64,000 bases of DNA from the NCBI GenBank assembly GCA_963678235.1, contig OY782766.1:372001-436000 (forward strand), in the 5' to 3' direction. Every line of letters begins with the position of its first letter. Position 1 is the first letter of the stretch. Of this stretch, positions 28,669 through 36,107 are shown piece by piece. Source of the stretch: JABMQB01 sp963678235 (lineage in GTDB: Bacteria > Bacteroidota > Bacteroidia > Bacteroidales > Prolixibacteraceae). The position numbers and the translations under genes are program-made. Below the pieces are notes generated by a model. The model saw only the letters and a program-made list of their open reading frames with translations. It ran no database searches and was not told where the DNA came from.

Positions 28669-28676
28669 TACTTTTG
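28669..28676 (+). promoter_or_regulatory. Candidate -7 box for the aminotransferase gene
   Basis: TACTTTTG is an exact TAnnTTTG match 22 bp before the start codon. No clear -33 element is visible. Confidence 0.45.
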
Positions 28677-28698
28677 CAGATATTCATAATTCGTTGGG

Positions 28699-29532
28699 AT
28701 GTATAATCAATTAGGAAAATATTACATTGAAAACGGTAGGCTTATGCCCCGTGAAAATCTTGTTGAATGTTCCGTTAAAGATGGTATCCTGATTTACGAA
28801 GTACTTCGATTGATGGACGGAGTTCCACTCTTTTGGGAAGATCATTTGCAGCGCTTTCTGGTTTCATGCCGCTTATCCGCAATTCCTGCTGAGAATCATA
28901 AAAAGCAAATAGAAGAGGATTTAGATACGCTTATCCATTCCAATCAGCTAACAACTGGAAATATAAAGCTGTTATTTTGCTATAAAGAATTAAAACTCAC
29001 TTGGAAATTTTATTTTATTCCCCATAAATATCCCGTTGAAACGGATTATACAAATGGCGTCCCCGTTGGAATTTTGCATATGGAACGGGTAAACCCAATG
29101 ATTAAAACAGTTCAGCAAAATGTTCGGGGTACTGCAAATGAGTTGATTCAAAAACAGGACCTTTACGAAGTTTTGTTGGTTGATTCAAATGGTTATATCT
29201 CGGAAGGAAGCCGCTCAAACGTATTTTTCATACTCGGGAAAACGATTCTTACCCCTCCGGCATCACATGTTTTACCCGGTATTACCCGTCAAAAAGTGAT
29301 TCAGTTAATACAAGAGTTGGGATACGGTTTCAGGGAAGAACCAGTTGCTTTAAACGATCTTGAAAAATATGATTCGGTCTTCCTAACAGGTACTTCGCCC
29401 AAAGTATTATCGGTCTGTAAAATTGAAACGCATGCATTTTGCCCAAAAAACAAGATATACCTGGATCTTTTATCCAGATACAACTCGCTTGTTGATAATT
29501 ACGTTCAAGTTCACAAGAAGCATTATTCTTAA
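28699..29532 (+). CDS. Class IV (branched-chain/D-amino acid type) aminotransferase
   Basis: PLP-dependent fold-type IV enzyme of 277 aa: branched-chain aminotransferase, D-amino acid aminotransferase or aminodeoxychorismate lyase relatives. The predicted Schiff-base Lys is K136 in MIKTVQQN. The conserved SEGSRSNVFFI segment binds cofactor phosphate, and LPGITRQKVIQL and FLTGTSPKVLSV match the remaining family blocks. The start MYNQLGKYYIENG fits the family N-terminus. It converges with the alcohol dehydrogenase gene, with only 12 bp between stops. Substrate cannot be decided among the three subfamilies. Confidence 0.88.
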   Translation: MYNQLGKYYIENGRLMPRENLVECSVKDGILIYEVLRLMDGVPLFWEDHLQRFLVSCRLSAIPAENHKKQIEEDLDTLIHSNQLTTGNIKLLFCYKELKLTWKFYFIPHKYPVETDYTNGVPVGILHMERVNPMIKTVQQNVRGTANELIQKQDLYEVLLVDSNGYISEGSRSNVFFILGKTILTPPASHVLPGITRQKVIQLIQELGYGFREEPVALNDLEKYDSVFLTGTSPKVLSVCKIETHAFCPKNKIYLDLLSRYNSLVDNYVQVHKKHYS

Positions 29533-29544
29533 GATACGTATTGA

Positions 29545-30699
29545 TTATAACCGGTCTTCCAATATTTGTTGGATTTTTGAAGGATTAATATCGTTTTTCT
29601 CGCCAAGGTTATACCCACGATCAACAAATCGATTCACAATTTTTACAATGGTATCTCTTCCAAGCTTATAGGCATTTAAGGTTGTTGGTACCGATAGGGA
29701 CTCAAAGAAATCAATTGTTTTTTGAATTGCAGCAGCAATTTTTGTGTTGTCATCACCATCTGTAATCCCCCAAATCCTTTCAGCGTATTGAAGGATCTTT
29801 TCTTTTTTACTTTCACTGTTTACTTTCATTACCCCTGGCAATACAATCGCTAAAGTACGCGCATGATCTATTCCATGAAAAGCAGTCAATTCATGTCCAA
29901 TCATGTGTGTTGCCCAGTCTTGCGCAACCCCTACACCAATTAATCCATTCAGCGCCATTGTTGCTGCCCACATAAAATTAGCGGCTGAGTCATAATCTTT
30001 CCGATTTGTTAAACATTTTGGTCCTTCTTCCACAAGAGTGGTTAAAATACTTTCGGCAAACCTATCCTGAATGGGCGAATTCACCGGGAAAGTGAGGTAT
30101 TGCTCCATTACGTGCACAAAAGCATCAACAATGCCGTTAGCAACCTGCTTATCGGGCAATGAAAAAATGGTTTCCGGATCGAGGATTGAAAATTGAGGCA
30201 TTACCAAAGGAGATGAAAATGCCAGCTTCTCTTTTGTTTCATTTTTTGTAATAACCGAATTTCCATTCATTTCGGAGCCTGTTGCCGGAAGGGTTAAAAC
30301 ATCTGCCAAAATCATTGCTTTACGGATAACAGCCTTTTTTGCAAGTATATCCCAAGGATCACTGCCCTCGAAATAAACAGCTGCAGCAATAAATTTGGTT
30401 GCATCCAATACCGATCCGCCACCAACGGAAAGCAAATAGTCAATTTTTTTTTCTTTGATAAGTTCGACTGCTTTCATGCAGGTTTCATAATGAGGATTGG
30501 CTTCAATGCCTCCAAATTCCATTAATTTATAATCCGATAATGCTTTTTTAACCTGGTCGTAAACACCATTTCTTTTAATGCTCCCACCTCCATAGGTCAA
30601 AAGTATTTTGCTGTTTTTTGGAACTTCGGAACTAAGTTTTGCGATTTCACCTTTTCCAAAAATAATTTTTACAGGGTTTTTATATTCGAAGTTGTACAT
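29545..30699 (-). CDS. Iron-containing alcohol dehydrogenase (YqhD/BDH-like)
   Basis: NAD(P)H-dependent aldehyde reductase/alcohol dehydrogenase of the iron-containing family, 384 aa. The N-terminal nucleotide-binding domain contains YGGGSIK and SVGGGSVLDATK. Metal ligands expected from E. coli YqhD are all present with an offset of two: D192, H196, H265 and H279 (VDAFVH, WATH, GIDHARTLA). Broad reduction of short-chain or toxic aldehydes is the known family role. The metal may be Zn or Fe. The upstream region carries one copy of the dispersed GAGTA element and a palindrome. Confidence 0.93.
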   Translation of the reverse strand: MYNFEYKNPVKIIFGKGEIAKLSSEVPKNSKILLTYGGGSIKRNGVYDQVKKALSDYKLMEFGGIEANPHYETCMKAVELIKEKKIDYLLSVGGGSVLDATKFIAAAVYFEGSDPWDILAKKAVIRKAMILADVLTLPATGSEMNGNSVITKNETKEKLAFSSPLVMPQFSILDPETIFSLPDKQVANGIVDAFVHVMEQYLTFPVNSPIQDRFAESILTTLVEEGPKCLTNRKDYDSAANFMWAATMALNGLIGVGVAQDWATHMIGHELTAFHGIDHARTLAIVLPGVMKVNSESKKEKILQYAERIWGITDGDDNTKIAAAIQKTIDFFESLSVPTTLNAYKLGRDTIVKIVNRFVDRGYNLGEKNDINPSKIQQILEDRL

Positions 30700-30710
30700 A
30701 ATTATTTATT

Positions 30711-30880
30711 TTCTAGTTAATGATTAAAACATTGCAGCTATTTTAGTTTCAATAAATTTCCATTTTAAAATGAAATAGATTTGAGTACGGAGATCTCGGT
30801 ATTGAGAATCATTTTACTTTTTCTTCCTACTCGTTACTCGATACTCATGTCTACGTTTGTCATTATTTTTTTTGAATTTC
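30711..30880 (-). repeat. Dispersed GAGTA-type intergenic element, copy A
   Basis: Upstream of the alcohol dehydrogenase start. Reading the minus strand toward the gene, there are opposed repeats. On the plus strand, GAGTACGGAG...GTATTGAG (30783-30806) faces TACTCGTTACTCGATACTC (30829-30847), and TTCTAGTTAATGATTAAAA (30711-30729) lies nearest the gene. Copies B (50414) and C (55985) share this order. Nature unknown. Confidence 0.5.
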
Positions 30881-30890
30881 ATGCAATTTT

Positions 30891-30921
30891 AAACCTATGT
30901 ACTTCCAGTACATAGTGGTTT
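30891..30921. promoter_or_regulatory. Perfect palindrome, candidate operator
   Basis: CTATGTACT-TCC-AGTACATAG (30895-30915) is a perfect 9-bp inverted repeat, with AAAC / GTTT flanks extending pairing across a small bulge. It lies between the divergent alcohol dehydrogenase gene and the gene at 31069, closer to the latter. A regulator-binding site is inferred. Apart from this and the repeat at 30711, nothing was seen between 30700 and 31068. Confidence 0.4.
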
Positions 30922-31068
30922 AGTTAAGGTTTATGAACTGCTAAAATACAAATAGTTTGTTTTTAAAAGGGATTATTGGATAACAATATATTATTACGTG
31001 CATATCAATTTAACCTTAAGTTTTGGAAATCATAAGGAAAAGCTTGATTTTTGGAAAAAATTGATGTG

Positions 31069-31695
31069 ATGCTTGATTATTTTGAAGACGACGAATTTGT
31101 AGCAGAATTTAAAACAAAGCTGAATAGTTATTCTGATGGGGAAATTATTAAAATCCTACAAAAAAGGGATCATTATAATAAAACTGCGGCACAACTTGCA
31201 ATTGATGAGGCGATAAAGCGTGGGTTAATTCATTCGGAACAAGATTTATTGCACGAAAAATATAGGGTGCAGCCGATGAAGGGGCAACTTTTCCCCAAAG
31301 TTGATAAGCTTGAGCTTAAAGTAAAAATTATTAAAAGCCTTGCCAGGTCATTTGTTTTGGTTGGTGCGCTACCAATGGTTTTTGGTATTTTGGGAATTTT
31401 AAAAGGGGAGGTTTTAGAATCTGTAATTATCTTATTATTAGGTATAATTTGGATAAGTATTGCACTTTCGTTAATGAAAAAGGGAACAGGGCAATTTTTA
31501 CAGGTTTTGATCATCTTAGCGTTCGGATCGCTTCTATATATAATCAATCACTTTTTAAAGGTTAACGGGCTTCATATTCTGGATGTGGTTTTTACATCTA
31601 TATTTTACCTTTTATTGTTTTACGGATTGTTTTTTGCCAAAAGCATGGTTGCAGGCATTTCAGAAAAAAATAGCAACAATGGTTCGGAACAATAA
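31069..31695 (+). CDS. Membrane protein of unknown function
   Basis: Not recognised as a named family. The cytoplasmic N-terminal half (about 1-85) is soluble and helical, with an LxxYSDGEIIKILQKRDHYNKTAAQLAIDEA-like pattern often seen in short Bacteroidota membrane proteins. The C-terminal half has four hydrophobic helices. I chose ATG 31069 over the in-frame TTG at 31051, which would add six residues. The product is 208 aa. No operon partner: the next gene starts 104 bp away and appears unrelated. Confidence 0.65.
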   Translation: MLDYFEDDEFVAEFKTKLNSYSDGEIIKILQKRDHYNKTAAQLAIDEAIKRGLIHSEQDLLHEKYRVQPMKGQLFPKVDKLELKVKIIKSLARSFVLVGALPMVFGILGILKGEVLESVIILLLGIIWISIALSLMKKGTGQFLQVLIILAFGSLLYIINHFLKVNGLHILDVVFTSIFYLLLFYGLFFAKSMVAGISEKNSNNGSEQ

Positions 31696-31799
31696 GTGGT
31701 AATCTTTTTGTTTATCTAAAATATTCACCTGTTTATCGAATTTGTTCACTGCTTCGTACCAGTATATCTTAATTTTAGGTGTATTAAAAACAAACTGCT

Positions 31800-32513
31800 A
31801 TGAAAATCCTGAAATTTACTTCAATTGGCTTCCTGATTGGTTTTTTACTTGCCCAATGTTCCTATTCTGCAAGCGCTGGCAACCACGACGACTGGGATAC
31901 AAGAACCTACGATATTTCTAATTTTACAAAACTTCATATTGAGGGTGGTTACAAGGTTTTCCTTCGACAGGGGGATGCGCCTGAGTTAAAAATTGAAAGC
32001 ACCAATCCGGATGTTTTTCATGAACTTGACATTGATGACGATGGAGAATCCTTAAGGTTGACCATTTCCGAAGATTGGTTTCAATTCAAGCCAATTTCCT
32101 TATATATCACCTTTGTTGATTTAGAGGAAATTTATATTGAAGGTGGCGTAAAATTGAATACTCATGGGTATGTTGATTTGAAGGATGTTTTTATTTATAT
32201 TGAAGGTGGTGCAAAAATAGAAATGGACATTAAGGCCGACTATCTTAGCGTAGAAGGAGAAGGCGGTATTTTATTTGATTTGGAAGGTGTAACAAAACAA
32301 TTTAAAGCAAAAATATCGGGGGCAGGGCATATCAATGCCCGGGATTTGAAAGCTAATGATGTAGATATTAAGATCGAAGGTGTTGGCACTGCCAGCGTTT
32401 ATGCTGTCGATAATTTAGATGCTAAAATCGAAGGCTTGGGTAAGGTTAAATATATAGGTCATCCGCATGTACATAAAAATATAGAAGGACTGGGTGTGGT
32501 AACCCATGATTGA
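31800..32513 (+). CDS. DUF2807 (GIN domain) exported protein
   Basis: The 237-aa exported protein has an N-terminal signal with a possible lipobox (LLAQCSYS, Cys about 20). It matches the DUF2807 'head GIN domain' family: a right-handed beta-helix-like fold built of repeating IEGGxK, IEGxG and SGAGHI turns, beginning with TRTYDISNFTKLHIEGGYKVFLRQG. The family is common on Bacteroidota cell surfaces; molecular role unknown, sometimes annotated as a putative autotransporter adhesin. It is followed by a strong terminator at 32581. Confidence 0.85.
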   Translation: MKILKFTSIGFLIGFLLAQCSYSASAGNHDDWDTRTYDISNFTKLHIEGGYKVFLRQGDAPELKIESTNPDVFHELDIDDDGESLRLTISEDWFQFKPISLYITFVDLEEIYIEGGVKLNTHGYVDLKDVFIYIEGGAKIEMDIKADYLSVEGEGGILFDLEGVTKQFKAKISGAGHINARDLKANDVDIKIEGVGTASVYAVDNLDAKIEGLGKVKYIGHPHVHKNIEGLGVVTHD

Positions 32514-32580
32514 TAATATTGTTTTCTGTACCTATATAAGGTATAATGGAATATTATCTCCTTATAGTTTGGTTTTGGTG

Positions 32581-32610
32581 AAGGCTGCCTTTGGGCAGCC
32601 TTCTTTGTTT
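32581..32610 (+). terminator. Terminator after the DUF2807 gene
   Basis: Perfect 9-bp stem AAGGCTGCC / GGCAGCCTT with a TTTG loop and CTTTGTTT downstream. Confidence 0.85.
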
Positions 32611-32752
32611 ATGTAATTATTTGTTTGTAAAACTTTGAAAAAAACTATTCCTAACTTTTGTCAGGATTTTTATTTGTATTTTTTAGGGGTTTTGTGAAAA
32701 TTGCATGTCATTTATTAATAATAATTCTTAATTCTAACAAAAATCTAAATCA

Positions 32753-33658
32753 ATGAAAACATTAATTAACCTAATTACCCTAACCTTTTTTGCTCTTACT
32801 TTAAATGCTCAGGACAAGTTCTTGGACCTTTGGCCAAACGGCGCTCCTTCTGATAATGGTTTGTCTGGTCCTGAAGTGGATGAAGGCAATAACCGCGTGT
32901 CTAATATTTCAGTGGCAAAACTTTATGTTTATTTACCGGAAAAAGAAATCAATACAGGTGCAGCTGTAATTCTTATGCCGGGTGGAGGATACAGAAGGGA
33001 AGCCATGTCGCACGAAGGATATGAAGTAGGAGAGTGGCTAAAAAGCAAAGGTGTTGCCGGAATCGTGTTAAAATACCGTTTGCCAAACTATGGTCATCAT
33101 CAGGTGCCATTGGAAGATGCTAATCGGGCAGTGCGCTTCGTTCGCCAACATGCCAAGGAATGGGGAATCGATCCAAACAAAGTTGGGGTAGGTGGTGCAT
33201 CCGCCGGAGGACATTTGGCTTCGATGGCCGGAACAACTTTTGATCTTGGAAACCCGGATGCAACTGATCCTGCAGAAGTGTTTAGCTGTCGTCCTGATTT
33301 TAACCTTTTGCTTTATCCTTTTATTTTTATTCATGAAGAAGATGTGCAACAAGGACGAAGAAGCAGGCTTTTTAGCGAGAACGATGGCTGGGATATCATT
33401 CAAAAATATTCGTCGGAGCGAAACGTGACTGCAAATACACCTCCCACATTTTTAGTGCTTGCCGATAACGACAAATCAGTGAATCCAAGGCATGCTATTG
33501 AATTTTATCTGGCCTTAAAAAAACACGATATTCCGGCTGAAATGCATATTTTTCAGGATGGAGGCCACGGATTCGGCATAACAAAACAAAACATGCCATC
33601 AGACCAATGGCCTGATTTATTTTACGATTGGTTAAAAACCATCAAAATGGTGGAATAA
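32753..33658 (+). CDS. Secreted alpha/beta-hydrolase (acetylxylan esterase-like)
   Basis: Exported esterase/lipase-like hydrolase of 301 aa with a signal peptide (about 1-19, ending LNAQ). The oxyanion-side motif is MPGGGYRR, the nucleophile elbow GGASAGG (S150), the acid in LADNDKSV (D238 or D240) and the base in DGGHGFG (H272), a complete Ser-Asp-His triad. The family includes BD-FAE and acetylxylan esterases that remove acetyl or feruloyl groups from plant polysaccharides. No other carbohydrate-active gene is adjacent, so the substrate is inferred only from family. A shared bidirectional terminator follows. Confidence 0.88.
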   Translation: MKTLINLITLTFFALTLNAQDKFLDLWPNGAPSDNGLSGPEVDEGNNRVSNISVAKLYVYLPEKEINTGAAVILMPGGGYRREAMSHEGYEVGEWLKSKGVAGIVLKYRLPNYGHHQVPLEDANRAVRFVRQHAKEWGIDPNKVGVGGASAGGHLASMAGTTFDLGNPDATDPAEVFSCRPDFNLLLYPFIFIHEEDVQQGRRSRLFSENDGWDIIQKYSSERNVTANTPPTFLVLADNDKSVNPRHAIEFYLALKKHDIPAEMHIFQDGGHGFGITKQNMPSDQWPDLFYDWLKTIKMVE

Positions 33659-33670
33659 TCAAATAACATA

Positions 33671-33714
33671 AAATCCTCTCAGCTATTCTAATTAAAAGTT
33701 GAGAGGATTTTTTT
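33671..33714. terminator. Bidirectional terminator between the esterase and arcB genes
   Basis: Perfect 11-bp stem AAATCCTCTCA / TGAGAGGATTT with an 18-nt AT-rich loop and T-runs readable on both strands. It lies between convergent genes. Confidence 0.85.
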
Positions 33715-33729
33715 ATTCTCAACCATGAT

Positions 33730-34731
33730 TTACTTATCCCCAAGTGTTGCAACCATAACTGCTTTTATGGTATGCATTCTGTTTTCGGCTTGTTGGAATA
33801 CAACAGACGCATCACTTTCAAAAACTTCTTCGCTCACCTCCATCGCTTCGATCCCAAATTTTTGATAGATTTCTTCCCCGATATTAGTGTCCCGGTTGTG
33901 AAATGCCGGTAAGCAATGCAGGAATTTAATATCAGGATTTCCGGTTAGTTCCATGATTTTTTTATTCACCTGGAAAGGAAGTAACAGTTCGATCCGTTTT
34001 GCCCAGACATCATCGGGTTCTCCCATCGAAACCCAAACATCGGTGTATAAATAGTCACAATCCTTTACTACTTCATCCACTTGTTCAGAGATGGTGATTT
34101 TAGCGCCGGTAGTTTTTGCTATTTCGCGGCATTCATTAACCAAATCTGGTGCGGGTTGGCATTCGAACGGTGCTGCTGCACTGAAATCCATTCCTAATTT
34201 TGCTGCCCCAACCATTAAAGAATTTCCCATATTGTTCCTGGCATCGCCAAGGTAGCAAAACTTTATTTCGGATAAAGGTTTATCGCTCGTCTCCATCATG
34301 GTTAAGAAATCGGCTAATATTTGGGTAGGATGAAATTCATTTGTTAAGCCATTCCATACGGGTACTCCTGCATATTCGCCAAGTATTTCAACCACATCTT
34401 GCCCGAAGCCCCTGTATTCAATTCCATCGTACATCCTTCCCAACACGCGGGCTGTATCTTTCATGGTTTCTTTCGTGCCAATTTGCGAACCCGAAGGACC
34501 TAAATAGGTTACGTGTGCACCCTGATCGTATGCTGCTACTTCGAAGGCGCATCGTGTGCGGGTGGAGCTTTTCTCGAAAATAAGTGCAATATTTTTGCCC
34601 AATAAATATTGCTTTTCATTTCCTTCAGATTTTGCTTTTTTAAGGTCCTTTGAAAGTTGAAGTAAGTAGGTTATTTCCTCAGGGGCAAAATCCAAAAGTT
34701 TCAAAAAGTTCTTGTTTTTTAAGTCCATCAT
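33730..34731 (-). CDS. arcB: Ornithine carbamoyltransferase
   Basis: Interconverts ornithine plus carbamoyl phosphate with citrulline plus phosphate. The carbamoyl-phosphate loop SSTRTR is at residues 55-60. The ornithine-binding DVWVSMGE and HCLPAFH motifs mark a true OTCase rather than the N-acetyl- or N-succinylornithine transcarbamylases that many Bacteroidota use for biosynthesis. At 333 aa it matches catabolic ArcB. It lies 54 bp downstream of the carbamate kinase gene on the same strand, which supports a catabolic (ATP-forming) role. No arginine deiminase gene is in the window. A second ATG at 34728 is an equally possible start. Confidence 0.92.
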   Translation of the reverse strand: MMDLKNKNFLKLLDFAPEEITYLLQLSKDLKKAKSEGNEKQYLLGKNIALIFEKSSTRTRCAFEVAAYDQGAHVTYLGPSGSQIGTKETMKDTARVLGRMYDGIEYRGFGQDVVEILGEYAGVPVWNGLTNEFHPTQILADFLTMMETSDKPLSEIKFCYLGDARNNMGNSLMVGAAKLGMDFSAAAPFECQPAPDLVNECREIAKTTGAKITISEQVDEVVKDCDYLYTDVWVSMGEPDDVWAKRIELLLPFQVNKKIMELTGNPDIKFLHCLPAFHNRDTNIGEEIYQKFGIEAMEVSEEVFESDASVVFQQAENRMHTIKAVMVATLGDK

Positions 34732-34785
34732 CTTGTATTTCTTAATTTATTTACTCATTCACTCATTTATGTATTTTCTCATTCA

Positions 34786-35739
34786 TTACTCATATTCCAT
34801 TGTAATTTTCGATCCGAAAGATTTATCTTCCAATTTGGTTGCTTCAGTTATAACACTTTTTGTACCCCCATTTTCTACGAAATATAAGCAAGCTTCAATT
34901 TTCGGGGCCATAGTTCCATCACCAAAAGCACCTTCGTCAAGATATCTCTTGGCATCCTTAAAATCTAAAAACTCCAATTTCTCCTGGTTGGGCAATCCAT
35001 AATTCTTGTAAATAAAAGGCACATCTGTTAAAATATAAAGTTCATCTGCTTTGACATTTATCGCCAAAAGGCTTGAAGCCATGTCTTTATCAATAACAGC
35101 GTCCATTGTTCTAACATCCTGATTTTTATCAAAATAAATAGGAATGCCTCCACCTCCGGCGGCAATAACAATATTGCCTTGCCTTGCTAACATTTCAATG
35201 GTTTCTTTGTTGATAATGTCTTTTGGTTTGGGTGACGGAACAACCCTTCGAAAGCCACCGCCTGCCTTGGCACTCGACTTAAATATCCATCCTTTCTCTT
35301 TCTGTAGCTTTTCAGCTTCGTTTTGAGAATACAATTTGCCAATCCTTTTTGTTGGGTTTTGAAAAGCCGGGTCATTTGGATCTACTTCTACCATTGTGGC
35401 CATGGTAATAACATTCTTTTTCAATCCGTATTTATTCAAAACATTACGGATCATTCGTTCAATCATATATCCAATACCACCTTGCGAATCGGCAACACAG
35501 ATATCCAGGGGCATTGGCGCAATACCGTACAACTCATTGCCAGCCTCATTTCTTAAAAGGATATTCCCAACTTGCGGGCCATTTCCATGTGTAATAATAA
35601 GGTCGTAATTATCACGTATAAGGAATATAAGGTTTTCGAGGGTTTCCGTTGTGTTTTTTTCTTGTTCTTCAATGGTGCCATGTTCATCGCCCCTGAGCAA
35701 CGCATTACCACCTAACGCAACTACTGCGAGCTTTTTCAT
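34786..35739 (-). CDS. arcC: Carbamate kinase
   Basis: Amino acid kinase-fold enzyme of 317 aa making ATP from carbamoyl phosphate and ADP. It shows the family start VVALGGNALLR, the THGNGPQVGNIL segment, the PSPKPKDI region, AAGGGGIPI, the DKDMASSLLA segment and the C-terminal GTMAPKIEA block. It is the first gene of an arcC-arcB pair. The 54-bp spacer to arcB holds four ATGAG units on the minus strand. Confidence 0.94.
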   Translation of the reverse strand: MKKLAVVALGGNALLRGDEHGTIEEQEKNTTETLENLIFLIRDNYDLIITHGNGPQVGNILLRNEAGNELYGIAPMPLDICVADSQGGIGYMIERMIRNVLNKYGLKKNVITMATMVEVDPNDPAFQNPTKRIGKLYSQNEAEKLQKEKGWIFKSSAKAGGGFRRVVPSPKPKDIINKETIEMLARQGNIVIAAGGGGIPIYFDKNQDVRTMDAVIDKDMASSLLAINVKADELYILTDVPFIYKNYGLPNQEKLEFLDFKDAKRYLDEGAFGDGTMAPKIEACLYFVENGGTKSVITEATKLEDKSFGSKITMEYE

Positions 35740-36107
35740 CTTTTTCGATTAAAATAATGCATTAAATATAGTGTATTACAATAACTTCGCGTAATCAACG
35801 TATTCTATTATTAAACAGTTGTTTAAGTTAGGAAATATTAAACTTTTATTTTCATACATTTAATTATTCAAAATTGATTTTATTTAGATTTGTTGGATTC
35901 TGATTTGTAAGAAATTTTAGTTGCTTTCAATTTCGGGCTTTAATTATGAATTAAAATACCAGAGCAATAAAAAAGATAATTGGTTCCCATAATGTTTATT
36001 AACGGTGAAAGGTTGAATACTAAGCCTTGAAATTGTTTCCAATAAAGGATGACTGAATATTTTTAATTAAATTTGCATGCATTATCATTTTACAGATAAC
36101 ATAAAGA
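35740..36107. promoter_or_regulatory. Divergent arcC/ftsK intergenic region with ftsK -7 box
   Basis: The 368-bp AT-rich region between divergent genes. An exact TAAATTTG -7 box lies at 36068-36075, 32 bp before the ftsK start. A second TAnnTTTG match (TAGATTTG) is at 35885-35892. No -33 partner at normal spacing was found for either, and no arcC promoter was recognised. Confidence 0.45.
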
